Assembly (NCBI GenBank): GCA_026686845.1
Contig: JAIVEN010000028.1
Location: forward strand, 5,967,001-6,031,000
DNA: 64,000 bases
DNA from: Adenanthera pavonina
Taxonomy: Eukaryota > Streptophyta > Magnoliopsida > Fabales > Fabaceae
Reading direction: 5' to 3'
Under the pieces are notes generated by a model. That model was not told the origin of the DNA. It did no database searches and saw only the letters and a program-made list of their open reading frames with translations. The position numbers and the translations under genes were made by a program. Positions 49,967 to 61,452 of the stretch are shown here, piece after piece. Position 1 is the first letter of the stretch. Every line of letters starts with the position of its first letter.

Positions 49967-52295
49967 ATGGAGCCTCTTTTGCTTACAGTTTGTGTCATCG
50001 TCCTCTCTCTGTTTTTCTTCTTCTATGCTCACAACTCACAGTCCCCTGGCAAACCAAAGCTTCCACCTGGCAGCTTTGGATGGCCATTCATCGGAGAAAC
50101 CTACGACTTCCTCTTTTCAGACCCCGACAAGTTCATCAGACGCAGAATTCAAAAGTATTCTTCCAACATCTTCAGAACCAATCTCTACGGTCACCCCACC
50201 GCCGTCCTCTGTGGTCCTTCTGCTCACAAATTCATCGCTGCCAACGAAGGCAAGCTCATGACTGCATGGCGCACAACCGCCATGCAGAAGCTCTTTCGAG
50301 GTACTGATGCAGATCGATTCTGAATCTTAGCTTCATTGTTTTACTTGACTTCATTTGAATATGGGGTTATATATCATCAGGTTCAAATCAGACAGCTTCA
50401 AGTGACTCCACCATTTCACGCCAATCCGAGACGCATGTGATTCGTGCTCCAGTGTTGATAAGTCAAGAAGCTCTGGTTGCTTACGCTTCGGTCATAGATG
50501 GGATGACGAAGCACCACTTTGAGGCGTACTGGTTTGGGAAATCACAGGTTGAGGTCTATAGCCTTCTCGAGCTTCTCACGGTGGGCATAGCCGCCAAACT
50601 GTTCATGAATCTCCAGGATCCTGAACGTGTGGCTAAGATGGCCAAGTGGTTCGGCCATATCGCCCAAGGCCTCAACGTTCTTCCTTATGATATTCCAGGT
50701 AATTAATTCAGTTGTCATACCCAAATAAATACCCGAATAATATATATATATATATATATGTAAGTTGGTATTACTGTAATTGCAGGGACTACGTTTGGTC
50801 GAGCTATGAAGGGTGTGAAAGCTGTAAGGAATGAGATTGTACAGGTGATGGAGGAGAAGAGAGACATGATGGCGAGAGGGGGAAAGGCATCTGATATATT
50901 GTCGTACTTGATGGTATGTGAAGATCCGAGTGGGAAGATCGTATCTGAGAATGAAGTGGCTGATAAAGTTATGGGATTGACTACTGCGGCTTCTAACTCT
51001 TCATGCATAGCTTTGACGTTCGTCATGAAATACTTGGGAGAGAAACCTCAAGTTTACCACAGGATCAGAGATGGTATAAAGGAATAACAAAATGTTTTCT
51101 GATTCTTTTTTGTCTTTCTTTCTTTCTGCGTTTTAATGGATGGTAGTGTGTATATATTGATGTTTGAAACCAGAGCAAATGGAGATTGCTAGATCTAAGA
51201 AACCTGGCGAGAGTCTCACATGGAAGGACATGGAGAGGATGAAATATTCATGGAATGTACTGTTAGAAGTGATGAGACCTGTGCCTCCTCTTCAAGGAAC
51301 CTTTAGACAGGTCACAGCTGAATTCACCTATGAGGGCTACACTGTTCCTAAAGGCTGGAAGGTATTATAGTGTGTTTGGATTATCTTTTTAGATGGGATA
51401 AGTAATTATTTCACACCGTACAATCTAGTTTCTAAACACAACCCTGATGAAAATATTTACTTATGGTCATTTAAGTGATTATTTTCATAAATTACTTTTT
51501 TTAATTTATGATAATTATTTATTCTCTCATAATCACTTATTTTATTTTTTCTTCTAATTATTCACCCAATAATCACTTAAACCTCAATATCCAAACACAT
51601 TTCTTTTTATAAAAGTACTTATGAGTTAAAAATATCCAAATACAATTCACTTTTGATATAATCACTTATTCTCATAATTTATTATGAATAATTACTTATC
51701 CTCATAATGACTTATACATAATCTAATTCAAACACACCCTTAGTTTCGAAAATCATGGAACTGGATTTAGATTCACTAAAATTCTTAAATAAATAGAAAC
51801 TAGCTATGAATAAATTTTTTAAAAGAGAAGCATTCATATAATTGAGATGGAAACCACATATTAAAATAAGTGGTATGCTTTTCACGTTGCGTTGTTTTTT
51901 CTTTCAGCCTTGTACAGAAGAATGAATTAATTATAATAATAATTATTATTATTGTTATTATTATATATAATAATTTGTGTTGTTTATGTGTGAGGCAGGT
52001 GTATTGGACAGTGAGCTCAACCAATAAGGACCCAAGAATATTCCAAGAACCAGAGAAGTTTGAGCCAACAAGGTTTGAGAGTGAAATCCCACCATTCTTG
52101 AATGTGCCATTTGGAGGGGGTCCAAGAGTGTGCCCTGGAAAAGATTTTGCAAAGCTTCAAATGCTCATTTATATTCATTATGCTGTCACTTTCTTTAAAT
52201 GGGAACCCATCAATCCTAATTCTAAGCTTCCAGCAACCATGAACCCCATACCACCTGAAGGAGTTTGGGTGCGTCTTAACCCTTGTACCCAGTAA
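49967..52295 (+). CDS. Cytochrome P450, CYP716-like (CYP85 clan), atypical I-helix
   Basis: An ER-anchored P450. Characterised CYP716 enzymes mostly oxidise triterpene scaffolds such as beta-amyrin; the substrate here is unknown. Five exons: 49967-50300, 50381-50698, 50786-51073, 51174-51361 and 51999-52295; phases agree and the product is 474 aa. The start is ACGATGG directly before the membrane anchor (about 1-21). PPGSFGWPFIGE (33-44) and SRQSETHVIRAP are typical CYP716 blocks. E345/R348 of ExxR, FEPTRF (397-402) and the haem loop FGGGPRVCPG with C421 are intact. The I-helix, usually AGHDT/S in CYP716, reads AASNSS at 285-290: the acid is N288, the following alcohol is S289 and the Gly is Ala. 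ExxR is followed by PVPP rather than LAPP or LxPP. A MITE fills much of the last intron. The family call is firm at CYP716/CYP85-clan level. Unusual chemistry or reduced activity is inferred. Confidence 0.88.
50739..50760 (+). repeat. (TA)n microsatellite in a CYP716-like intron
   Basis: A run of about ten TA units in the intron between exons 2 and 3. It is probably variable in length between individuals. Confidence 0.7.
51368..51739. mobile_element. Tourist-like MITE in the last CYP716-like intron
   Basis: A 372-base element has inverted ends TAGTGTGTTTGGATTA and, on the minus strand, GGGTGTGTTTGAATTA. Subterminal copies of GGATAAGTAATTATT occur on both arms. TTA flanks each side (51365-51367 and 51740-51742), the PIF/Harbinger target pattern. 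It starts only 6 bases after the exon 4 donor, so it sits almost on the splice site. No coding frame is present. Confidence 0.7.
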
Positions 52296-53432
52296 GGGTT
52301 CCCATTGGTTCTGGCTTGACTAAAGCAATGTGAAAATAGTTTCAGTTCAAAAGTTGCAAAGTCCTGTTTATAACGTAAAACCAAATGGGCACTTAGCCCT
52401 CACCAAATAGCTGCGTGGGGGCATGTGTGGGTTTGTGAGAAATGTATGTGGTGAGAGAGACAGAGAGACTTGTATTGTTATTGCAATTGCTATGGGATAT
52501 ATATATATAGTACATATAACTAATACAGTATAATATGTAATTACTAATTAGGTATACCTTGGCCCAATATTTACAAACCCTAATTGGCAGCTAGTTGTAC
52601 CATACGTCAGCAACATCTATAGGCAGCTAGTTTAATTTACTAAATTAAGTGGTGACCACATGAGTCTATAAGTTCTTTAATTTATTGGAAACTTATACAG
52701 CAACGTTTTCAAAAACTTCCCATTTGATGTAGAATAAAAATGGGAAAATTCTCTCTCATAAATATGTGAAATTCTCATTCCAACAAATTAAATAACTCTG
52801 CTATATACCAAACACATCTCTTATACTTTTTTTTCACATTTTTCCCCTATCTTTTTTCCATGTACCAAACACACAACCTATATGGATTAGTATTGGACAA
52901 AAGTGATTTTAGATTAAAGTGATTTTGAAAATTGATTTTGATTAAAAGTAAGTTTGGTTGATCATAATTTCTGTTTGGAAACATTTTTCCTAAAAAATGA
53001 TTTTGAGAGAATTGATTTTGTTTAGATATTATTATAAAATCACTTTTAAATTTAAAATATTTGTAATTAAATTTTTTTAGACTTAAATGCTTTTTTCGGC
53101 TGAAATTAAATACTTTGAAATTGGCAAAAGTAATTCTCTCAAACGGAAAAATAAGAAAATTTCGCTTATGCAAAAATATGATACAACTATAATTAAACTC
53201 CCCGTACACTCTGATTTTCAAACTTTTATCCAAGTAGTCTCCCTTTGCTACAAAAAATGATTATCCAAACAGGGACACAGTCTAAAAGATTTGAACGCAA
53301 TGAAAAATCTTTAGATGAACGGATTACAAAATATTCATAAATAAATCAAGACCAAAATGAAAAACAAATATGTAGTCAAATATATAAAACTATTTTTAAG
53401 TGTTCACAAAAAAAATATATTTAAGTAAGACA
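52296..53432. other. 3' UTR of the CYP716-like gene and intergenic DNA
   Basis: About the first 200 bases probably hold the 3' UTR. A segment at about 52850-53275 has repeated AAAGTGATTTT/AAATTGATTTTG blocks in both senses and a closing TTATCCAAACAGGGACAC. This resembles a decayed foldback MITE. No gene is seen. Confidence 0.4.
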
Positions 53433-54158
53433 TGTTGGAGAATACATGTGTGTGTGTCAAAAGGAAAAGAGAGAAAAAGAAGTCCCACATTACTTAAACA
53501 AATGAAAACCAAAGAGTATAAATAACAACATATGATTATGGAGGAGCAAAATGGGCCTATGAAGAGAATGGGCTCGCATGCACAAAACTGGACAAAAACT
53601 GGGCCAATTCAGTTGAAATTTGTCGATTTCCCCCTGCGCGTGAAAATATACCTGGGATTGGACACTTTTTTGCCGTTGCCGGAAATTATATTTTAAAAAA
53701 TAAAAGGAATTTAAATAGTCTTCTAAAAAATCCATGTTTTTAAGGTTTCGTTTATGAGTTCATGGTGTAAATGTTTTGAACGTTGGTCATCCATTCCTAT
53801 CCTTCATTAACCAATATTATTTTTTTTATTTTGATTGTCGGAAACCGCCCAACGTTCAAAACGTTCTCATTAATGTCATTAAGGGAGGTCCAACGTTTAG
53901 TTGCTTCTGGCACCTATAAATAGAGAGGCTTATGCAGAAGTTCAGCACGCTGAGCTCGCGGACATCTTCGGAGCTCTTCTCTTCCTCTCTAAATTCTTCT
54001 AGGTTTAGTTTTTACTGTTTTGGTTCCTGCTTATCGCAGAAGAATCCATTCAATCTAAGGGAGTGCCGTCTTGTGGCGAAATAACTCTCAAGAACAGTGT
54101 TCTTGTACATGGCTCGGATTATTTTTTTCTCTAACAAATTATTAATTTGCAGTTAACA
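53433..54158 (+). mobile_element. Solo LTR, Copia-type
   Basis: A 726-base LTR begins TGTTGGAGAATACATG and ends GCAGTTAACA, so it has TG...CA ends with a short inverted repeat. It is flanked by the perfect 5-bp target duplication AGACA (53428-53432 and 54159-54163). A TATA box, CCTATAAATAGAGAGG, lies at about 53913-53928 with a plausible transcript leader after it. No primer-binding site, gag-pol or second LTR follows, so it is a solo LTR left by recombination. The Copia assignment is by length and ends only. Confidence 0.8.
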
Positions 54159-54406
54159 AGACATACATATACTTAAGTAACTTTTCATAAATGCTTTCTT
54201 GTTTTTTCTAAACCAAGTCTACCAATCCCACATTTACAGCTAATGTCTTCTTTTCCTCTCGTACTCAACTTTATTTTTCTTCTACTCTTATGTTATTTTG
54301 CATCCTAAAAACTCGTTATAAATTTTTAGTTTAACTATTCCAACTGCATTTTTTTCTTTCTATTTGGCATTTATCCAATATATAAATTTGAAATTTGTAT
54401 AGAGTG
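54159..54406. other. Spacer between two solo LTRs
   Basis: A 248-base AT-rich stretch; no feature beyond the two flanking target duplications. Confidence 0.6.
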
Positions 54407-57400
54407 TGTGAACACCCCATTTTGTCCGGGCATTCAAAAAATATAAAAATAAAAAAATAAAATAAAATAAAATAATAATAACAAACAAAAAAATAGAAAG
54501 TAAAATAAAATAAAATAAATAATAAATACTAACATATATATATATATAAATAACAGAAAAAACACAAAAAATAATAACAAAAAAATGAAAAAGCAAAAAA
54601 AAAACAAAAAATACAAAAAAAGGGGGGGAGGACATTGGGCTTGAAATGCTACATAATCACCTCAGCCCTAATTAGGGCTCAAGCTCAAGCCCACTAAGGC
54701 TTGGGAGGAGCCAGAAACAGGGCATGGCTGCGAGCAGAGGGAAGACAGAAACAGGGAGGCATGGCCGCGAGGAGGAAAAGCTGAAGACGTGGCCAGAGAA
54801 GGGTAGAGACACTGAGGAAGGAGCAGAGGGCAGAGACACTGAGGAAGGAGCAGAGGGCAGAGCCAAGCAGCCTGAGCAAGGCCAGAAGCAGCTGAAAGCG
54901 ATCTGGGCGAAAAAGAACAGAGGCAGAGTGAAAAGGAAAGGTGAACGCAAAAATGGAGAAGGCCGCAGGACTGAAAAAGTGAACAGAGGGAGCCGCGTGA
55001 CCGAAGCTGCAGAACTGAAGAGCAGGCAACCGAGAGACAAAGAAGCAGAGATAGCACACAAGACTGAAAGAAAAGGGGAACAGGGAATGACGTGCACGAA
55101 AGAAAAATGATGAGGGAGTCGCGGATGCAAGGTAAAGAGAAAAGGGGAGGGAGGCAACGGCAGGAGATGCCACGCGCTCGGGAGCTCTATAAAAGGGCTG
55201 AGAGGATCAATAAGAAGGGGGGTATTTTTCTTGACTGAAATCCCGAGAGAGCGTAACTAACAAAGCCGAGAGAATCTGAGCGCATACCAGAAAGGAGACT
55301 CTTAAGCTTGAAGGGTGAACGAGTACGCTGGATCGAGAGAGGAGGAAGAGGAACTTTGACTTTGATTTGTTACACTAGGTTTGAATTTTCCATCCCGGTC
55401 TTGTTCCTTCATTAAATTGCGATCAGTTTTGTGCTTTACTTTGTGGATCTTCGCTGAAATATCATAAACATGATTCTTCTTTCCAAATCGATCTTTTTCT
55501 TTCTCTGTTGAATTGGGACGCCTTGATTTTTATGAGAATTAGATCTCAACATAGATGCCTATTTTAATGATGGCTCAGACTTCCTCCCACCCACGGGAAC
55601 ATCTTTTATGCCTGAAAATGGCTTCGCTTTGCTTAAAGGGATCGTATTCTATGTTGTAGAGGTCTAGATGCAATTCTTACTAGGCTTCGGATTACCAAGT
55701 TTCTTTTGCGTTAGTAGAACCCTTCCAAGTATCGAGTAATGAGTTGGCTTTGGATTGTACATCTAGGTCTATTCTAGCAAATGTTCGACACTGATTCAAG
55801 TTGGGCTCTCATGTGAAGGGCCTCTATGGGCATGGAAAAAATGATTCTAGCTTATAGAGATAGCCTCGTCTGAGGAAATTGTCTCTGTTATAGCAAGGGC
55901 CCGAGTATTGATTTGAAGCTATATATCCTATCTTCAACATGCTCAGAGTGGATTATCGTATCTGTCATACAAGTGTTAGTTCTAACATGTACCTTCGAAG
56001 TGGTCCACGTGCTCATGTTTTCCCCATCTAAAGGTTGAATCCATTTGTTACCCGTATGTCTACAAGTTTTAATATATTGGGTGGCCACATAACTGATGCT
56101 TTTTCTTAGTAAAAGTTGAGAGTAGAAAAGAGCCCCAATCTGTAATGCGTATGATGTGCCGCCCACTGGTTAGTTCATGTTTAGACCTTTTCTTGAGTCT
56201 AAAGAGCTATTAATAGGTACTAAAGTTCAATGTTTTTTTAAGGAATTTTGAGGTCAGAATACCCCATCCTTTAAAGCTTGCTTCATTTCTGTGAAACTTC
56301 GTGCCATGTGAGGCTCCCTATATGGCTATTGGTTCAAATAATGTTGGGTGCAGCTCATTTCGTGGGAAACCTTGATTAATATATATTAACTCTGGGTCAA
56401 ATTTCTGTTATGATCAGATGCCCTATCTCATTCTAGCATTTTAAGTTATGTCTAGATTTCATGGTCAATAAGGGGGGAGGCAAAGTCAGTAGGCACTTTC
56501 ATCATACCACAATTTGGACGTTTAAATCGTGGCTAGTGTTGGATCTGGTTCAATGGTGATGAGTTAATTATTAAATTGTGAAAAGATGTGAAGTGGTATT
56601 TAGACACTTTTTTTGGCAATGGTTAGGACATGAAATAGTTTTTCTTTTGCTATATTTCATACGTTCATACCTTATTAGCAATGGTTTCTTATGTAGCCAT
56701 GTTTCCTTTTAACAAATAAAGTATTCAAAGAAAAAAAATAGGAAAATGAGTTTGACCCAAAATTATATATGTAAGTTTTTGAAATTCACGCAAATATCTA
56801 AGCTTACTGAGTTATCAAGTGGGATTATAAATCCGCGTAGACATATCAATTAAATAACTTTCTAATTATATTTCACAAATAACTATATTTCATAAAAAAA
56901 TAAATTACGATAATATAACAAGTTTTTTTTTCAATTTTATTTTAAATATAGAATAAAATCATAGCACTTTTAAATTCTTGCTTTAAATATATAATAAAAC
57001 CTTTATACCGCGAGATTTAGAACTTCCGCAGGTAATTAAGAAATTGATCTATCGGGCATGACTGCGAGTCTGCAACAGGTAGATTGATTTTCTTTCCTTG
57101 AAAGAAAAAAGAAAATTTTTAAAAGCATAAAAAAAATAAAATAAAATAAAAATAAAAATACAATGGTTTTTCAAAAGTCAAAAATCAAATGAAAGCATTT
57201 TCAAAAATCAAAGAAAAACAAAAAAATATTTTCAAAATAAAATAAGAGTAACTAAGCGGAATTAAATCATTTTTTGCAAATTAAAACACATCAACTCAAT
57301 CTTAGAAAATTGTTTTGTTTGCAAAAAGTCAAATTATTTTCCATTAACTTTCTCTTATTACAAAAAATTAAAAAAATATTAACCAATTGACACGCATTTC

Positions 57401-57956
57401 TAATCCCGAACTACGTGGATTTTGATCCCTATCGCAGGGTACGTAGGCCCCAGGCTCTGATTCTGGGTCAAGTCCTCCTTTGTAAAAAATAAATATTTTA
57501 TGATTTAATTGGTGTTTTTTCCCTTAATTTAATAAATGTTTCCCAATTTGTTTTCTCAAACCCTTTTTCTCATTTTGCTTGAATATCCTTAATTTTAATT
57601 TAATTCATTTTCTTTATTTTGTTTTCCAAATTTTCTTAATTTTCTTTTTCTCTATCCTTTTTCTCGCATGTGAATGATAAAAGAAAACCAAAATATATTT
57701 TTAAGCCATATTAATTTACACAATCAACGTAAGGTAACCGTTCCTAGGAATGGGTGTTGTGAGGTGCCTAACACCTTCCCCACACACAATCGACTCCCGA
57801 ATCCAACTTTGATTACGCAGACCATCCTTTCCCTTTTAATTCGGTTTCCCAAGATTTTTTCTTAAAATTTTGGTTGCGACTCCTCACAAATCGGTTTTCA
57901 CTCGAAACTAGATTTGTTCTCTTTTTTTCTTTCGTTGCATTTTTCCAGGTGCGACA
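54407..57956 (+). mobile_element. Solo LTR, large Ty3/Gypsy Tat/Ogre-type
   Basis: A 3550-base LTR begins TGTGAACACCCCATTTTG and ends TTCCAGGTGCGACA. It is flanked by the perfect 5-bp duplication GAGTG (54402-54406 and 57957-57961). A TATA box, CTCTATAAAAGGGC, lies at about 55185-55198. Near the 3' end, blocks such as TCGCAGGGTACGTAGGCCCC (about 57432-57451), TTCTGGGTCAAGTC and GGTGCGAC resemble the ends of Tat/Ogre LTRs. An A-rich microsatellite zone (54440-54620) and a purine-rich zone (54700-55150) lie in U3. No internal retroelement genes follow, so it is solo. Open frames in the purine-rich zone are compositional. Confidence 0.85.
54810..54863 (+). repeat. 27-bp tandem repeat within the large LTR
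   Basis: Two exact adjacent copies of a unit beginning AGAGACACTGAGGAAGGAGC, in the purine-rich U3 part of the solo LTR. Confidence 0.8.
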
Positions 57957-57964
57957 GAGTGTTT

Positions 57965-57984
57965 TATTTAGCGTCGCTACGCTA
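57965..57984. other. Perfect 8-bp hairpin beside the LTR insertion
   Basis: TTTAGCGTCGCTACGCTAAA is an 8-base stem around the loop CGCT. It lies just outside the right target duplication of the large LTR. Similar AGCGNCGCTA motifs occur near the ends of plant CACTA elements, so it may be a scrap of one. Confidence 0.4.
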
Positions 57985-60900
57985 AAAGTAAAAACAGTAT
58001 AGTGTGAGCAAAGCATATATTAAATAATAAAGAATTTATTCTTGCATCAAGGGAAAGTGATCGAGAAAAAGAATCATAACCCGCTAAACCACTTTGGAAA
58101 GAAGAGAGGGGCAAAGAAAAAGAGGGGCTAGAGTTGATTGAGAAGAATAAGCCTCTTGTTTTATATGTGAAAAAGAAATGTAGATTTTGGTAAATGATTC
58201 AATTGCCTTTCAATTAGTTTAAATAGAATCATTAGCTCCAAAAATTGGTCTGTAGGTTAGGTTTTCTTATAAAATGATACAAATCAGATATCAATTCCAA
58301 CCTATTATGATTTATTCAGTTATACCGAATCCATTTTATTAAGATGGTAATTAATTAGACAATTAATTACTACTAATTCACATATATTAAAATTTTTCCA
58401 ACAAGTTATGGTAAATATATATACATGAAGCTGCCAACTGCAAGCTATATTACTTTTGCTCTACTGCCACATTTCTAGGAATGTTCTTTAGTAATAAATA
58501 TTATCTTTTTTTAGTAATAAATATTATCTTTCCTTTCATCTTGTGTCATGTTAAACCAAGTTTGAAAACAGTAAAACACATACTAAGCCCCGATTGATAT
58601 CAAAGGGAAGGAAATCCTTTTCTGAGCATGTAAATTGAAATATACAATAATCTATTATAATCGTATTGATTATCTTTATTCAGCATTGCTTGTCCCTTCT
58701 TATTACCTTTTTTTTTTTAATTTAGAAGCATACGAGTCATTTTCCGTTCATAAAATCATTTTTAATTTCATTCCTTTCTATATCACATTTCATTCTGTAT
58801 ATCTAACAAAGTCTAATTTAGTTGATGATTCAGATTTTTTTTTTCAAATAAGATATTAGATTTTAAGCAATATAAATGGAGAAACTACTGCTAGCAAAGA
58901 ATACTTTGCACATCCTTCAGGAAAAAAAAAAGAATACTTTGCACCACTCAACCTTAATGAGTTGAGAACTAATGTGATTTTCAAATTAAAAATCCAATGG
59001 TATTATATATAGAGAGAGAGAGAGTCAAAAGTTTAAGAACTCGTTCAAAAACAAAATATAAAATGTTATAAAAAATTGTGATAAATTATATAAATCAAAT
59101 GTACGATTTGACATTTATATATATAAATGTTATTAGTCAAAACAGAATATATCAGTCAAAAAATATATACAAATGTTATAAGACGATTATTTGACTGACT
59201 ATTATTTTTTTCTCTATTCAAAAGGCACTCTCATGATCAATGAATTGGAGCACGGGTGAGGCAGGTGACCGACTCGAGAGAGTCCAAATGTAAGGGCTGG
59301 TCAATTTATATTTGGCGAGATTGGTGGGACTCACCGCTCTACCTACTCACTCCCTTAAATATGTCTGTAGACCAAAATACCCTCTCCTCTCCTTTATTAT
59401 TATTTATTATATAAGTAAAAAAAAAAACTCCTTTACTCTCAATGAAATCAGATTATGTTTGTATCATATATAAAATTAATGTTTAATATTAATTAAATTA
59501 TCATCTTTATTTATTTATTTTAACATACAATTTTAATATCAATAACTAAAAATGGGTCTTATATGTTATATAAAGTCTAAAGTGAGTCTTATTAGTTATG
59601 ACTAATAAATAATATCCGTTTCCTATTAAATTGATTATATATTGATATATTGCATAGCCAAGTTATCATAAGCTTTTTTTAGAAGAATCTCTATGTTATA
59701 TAATTTGAATCTCAAAATATATTTATTGCATTTTACTTGATAATTAGCCTCAATCGCCTTCACCAATAGGAGAATTTATAATTTCTTTAAACAATATGTA
59801 AATTTTTAAAAAATCAGTTGATAAAAATAAATAAATAATCATGTAAATGAATATTAAAATAACAATATTATTATGAAATTAAGTACGGAAATATGGGACA
59901 AAAAAAAAGAAGAATGGAAATATAAAAGAGTTGGAGAAGATAATTTGGAGGTGTTTGGCCAAATATTTATAATTGAGTCACGTTACTTAGGTCATTGAAT
60001 TGGGATACGGGCCTAAAGGAGGTTTTTATATCCTTTAAAGCTAATACTAGTGTAAATGGCAAGATGGTTGAATTTACAACCTTTGAGGGTTTGAACCCCT
60101 TCTAGGTCATTAAAGTGCTACTCGGTAGTAATCGATCATTGGAATATTTTCCATGCCTAATAGGTTGTGAACTTGATTAACCTTATACCTGCTAGTGGTA
60201 TGGCAATTGGCTTACTTCCAAAACCCAAGGTGTCGAGGCTTCTAGTAGTGGTTGAAGTTGCAAAATGGACTCTTAAGTGTTGAAATTTTAAACCTTGCAA
60301 AGAACTGGAAGTACATTCCTTCCTTCCCAAGTTTTTATACCAAAAAAATAATACAAACCCAACATAAAATAGTAGGCATAAAAGAACATGGATTTAAGCC
60401 AAGCTTATACAGAACAATGGATTTGACAATCAAAGTCCAAGGCGCTAGATGTCAGAGGAAATCAAATTGGGGATTGAATTATAAGATAATAGTAACGAGA
60501 AAAGTGGGATGTGTGGTGTCAAACATGAAGAGTTAAAGTAGAGGTTTACATAATCATGGGACTCAAGAGCAATTAGAGTTCCCAAAACTCAATGTGATTA
60601 TTCAGCATGTTACCTTTGAATACTAAAGGATATTAAACATGAGAAAAACTCTTAGAAATAATTCATTTAGGAGATTATGGAACATGTATTGTTCAAGGTA
60701 TAGAATGCAAAGAATTGAATCAACTTAAGTTGGTTAGTAAATAACTAGGTACCTAAATATGCTGTTTAGGGATTTGATTTCAAATAATGTATATGAAAAA
60801 AAAGTTTTATTGGGAAAAGTAACATTCATTTCAATGATCTCTACTTTTTAAAGAGATTAATCTTTAATTATCAATTGAGAATATTTTTTATACTCATTAA

Positions 60901-61140
60901 AATTTATGTTAATGTGAGTAATAAAGACTTTTATTTCTTAAATAAGTGAATAAAAATTTAATTTATAACTTTTGTTATGTTCAAACCAAATCTAATTGGA
61001 TATATCTATGATTCGCTACTCAATACTTTTAATGGAGATAAGTTTCTGCCACATAACAAAGAAAACAGGAAAAAAAAAATTTTCAAGACTAGAATTTGAA
61101 ATCACTAATAAATATAGGTTTCTACCAGTTGAGAAGTTGT
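57985..61140. other. Intergenic, AT-rich
   Basis: No gene is recognised; a 94-codon frame near 60252 has no known motif. A direct repeat of AGAATACTTTGCAC occurs near 58898 and 58931. A (GA)n run lies near 59010-59023. A tRNA-like SINE head sits at 60050-60120. Confidence 0.45.
60050..60120 (+). mobile_element. Probable tRNA-derived SINE head
   Basis: The A-box-like TGGCAAGATGG (60057-60067) and a perfect B-box GGTTTGAACCC (60088-60098) have tRNA-like spacing. The sequence does not close into a full cloverleaf, and its downstream body is unrecognised. A SINE fits better than a functional tRNA gene. Confidence 0.4.
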
Positions 61141-61452
61141 GCAGTTAGTGGCTATGGTTTCCGTTTCTACTTGACAGCTGAGATACGATACGCATGGGAT
61201 TGGAACGAAGTCCGAAGAAATGGACAAAATGGTCATTTTCGTTCTCAAACAGAGTACTGGCAGTGACGCCCAAACGGGTACTGTTTGGTGTTGCCGAATA
61301 TTCATTGTCTTGTTGCCACTTCCACCGCGGAGTGCCCAAGAAACCAAACAAACAAATAATTCTCTTCCTATTAGCCTGAGAAATCTTCGCAAAATCTCAA
61401 CAAACTCACTCTCTCTCCCCCCTTCTTCACCTCGTCATCGTTCCTTGACGCC
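61141..61452 (+). promoter_or_regulatory. Promoter and 5' UTR of the aldolase gene
   Basis: There is a rise in GC content and a CT-rich leader (CTCACTCTCTCTCCCC near 61406-61421) before the ATG at 61453. No clear TATA box is seen; a pyrimidine-patch initiator is plausible, as in many photosynthesis genes. Confidence 0.4.

Noticed and set aside
2654..52295. A biosynthetic gene cluster made of the two P450 genes
   Set aside because: They are of different clans, about 46 kb apart, with unrelated genes between and no scaffold-forming synthase in the window.
54672..55173. Overlapping open frames of 128-161 codons on both strands
   Set aside because: They lie in a purine-rich repeat zone of the solo LTR, occur in several frames at once and show only compositional bias.
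60252..60536. 94-codon open frame near the SINE-like head
   Set aside because: No recognisable family, no promoter or splice context; probably repeat-derived.
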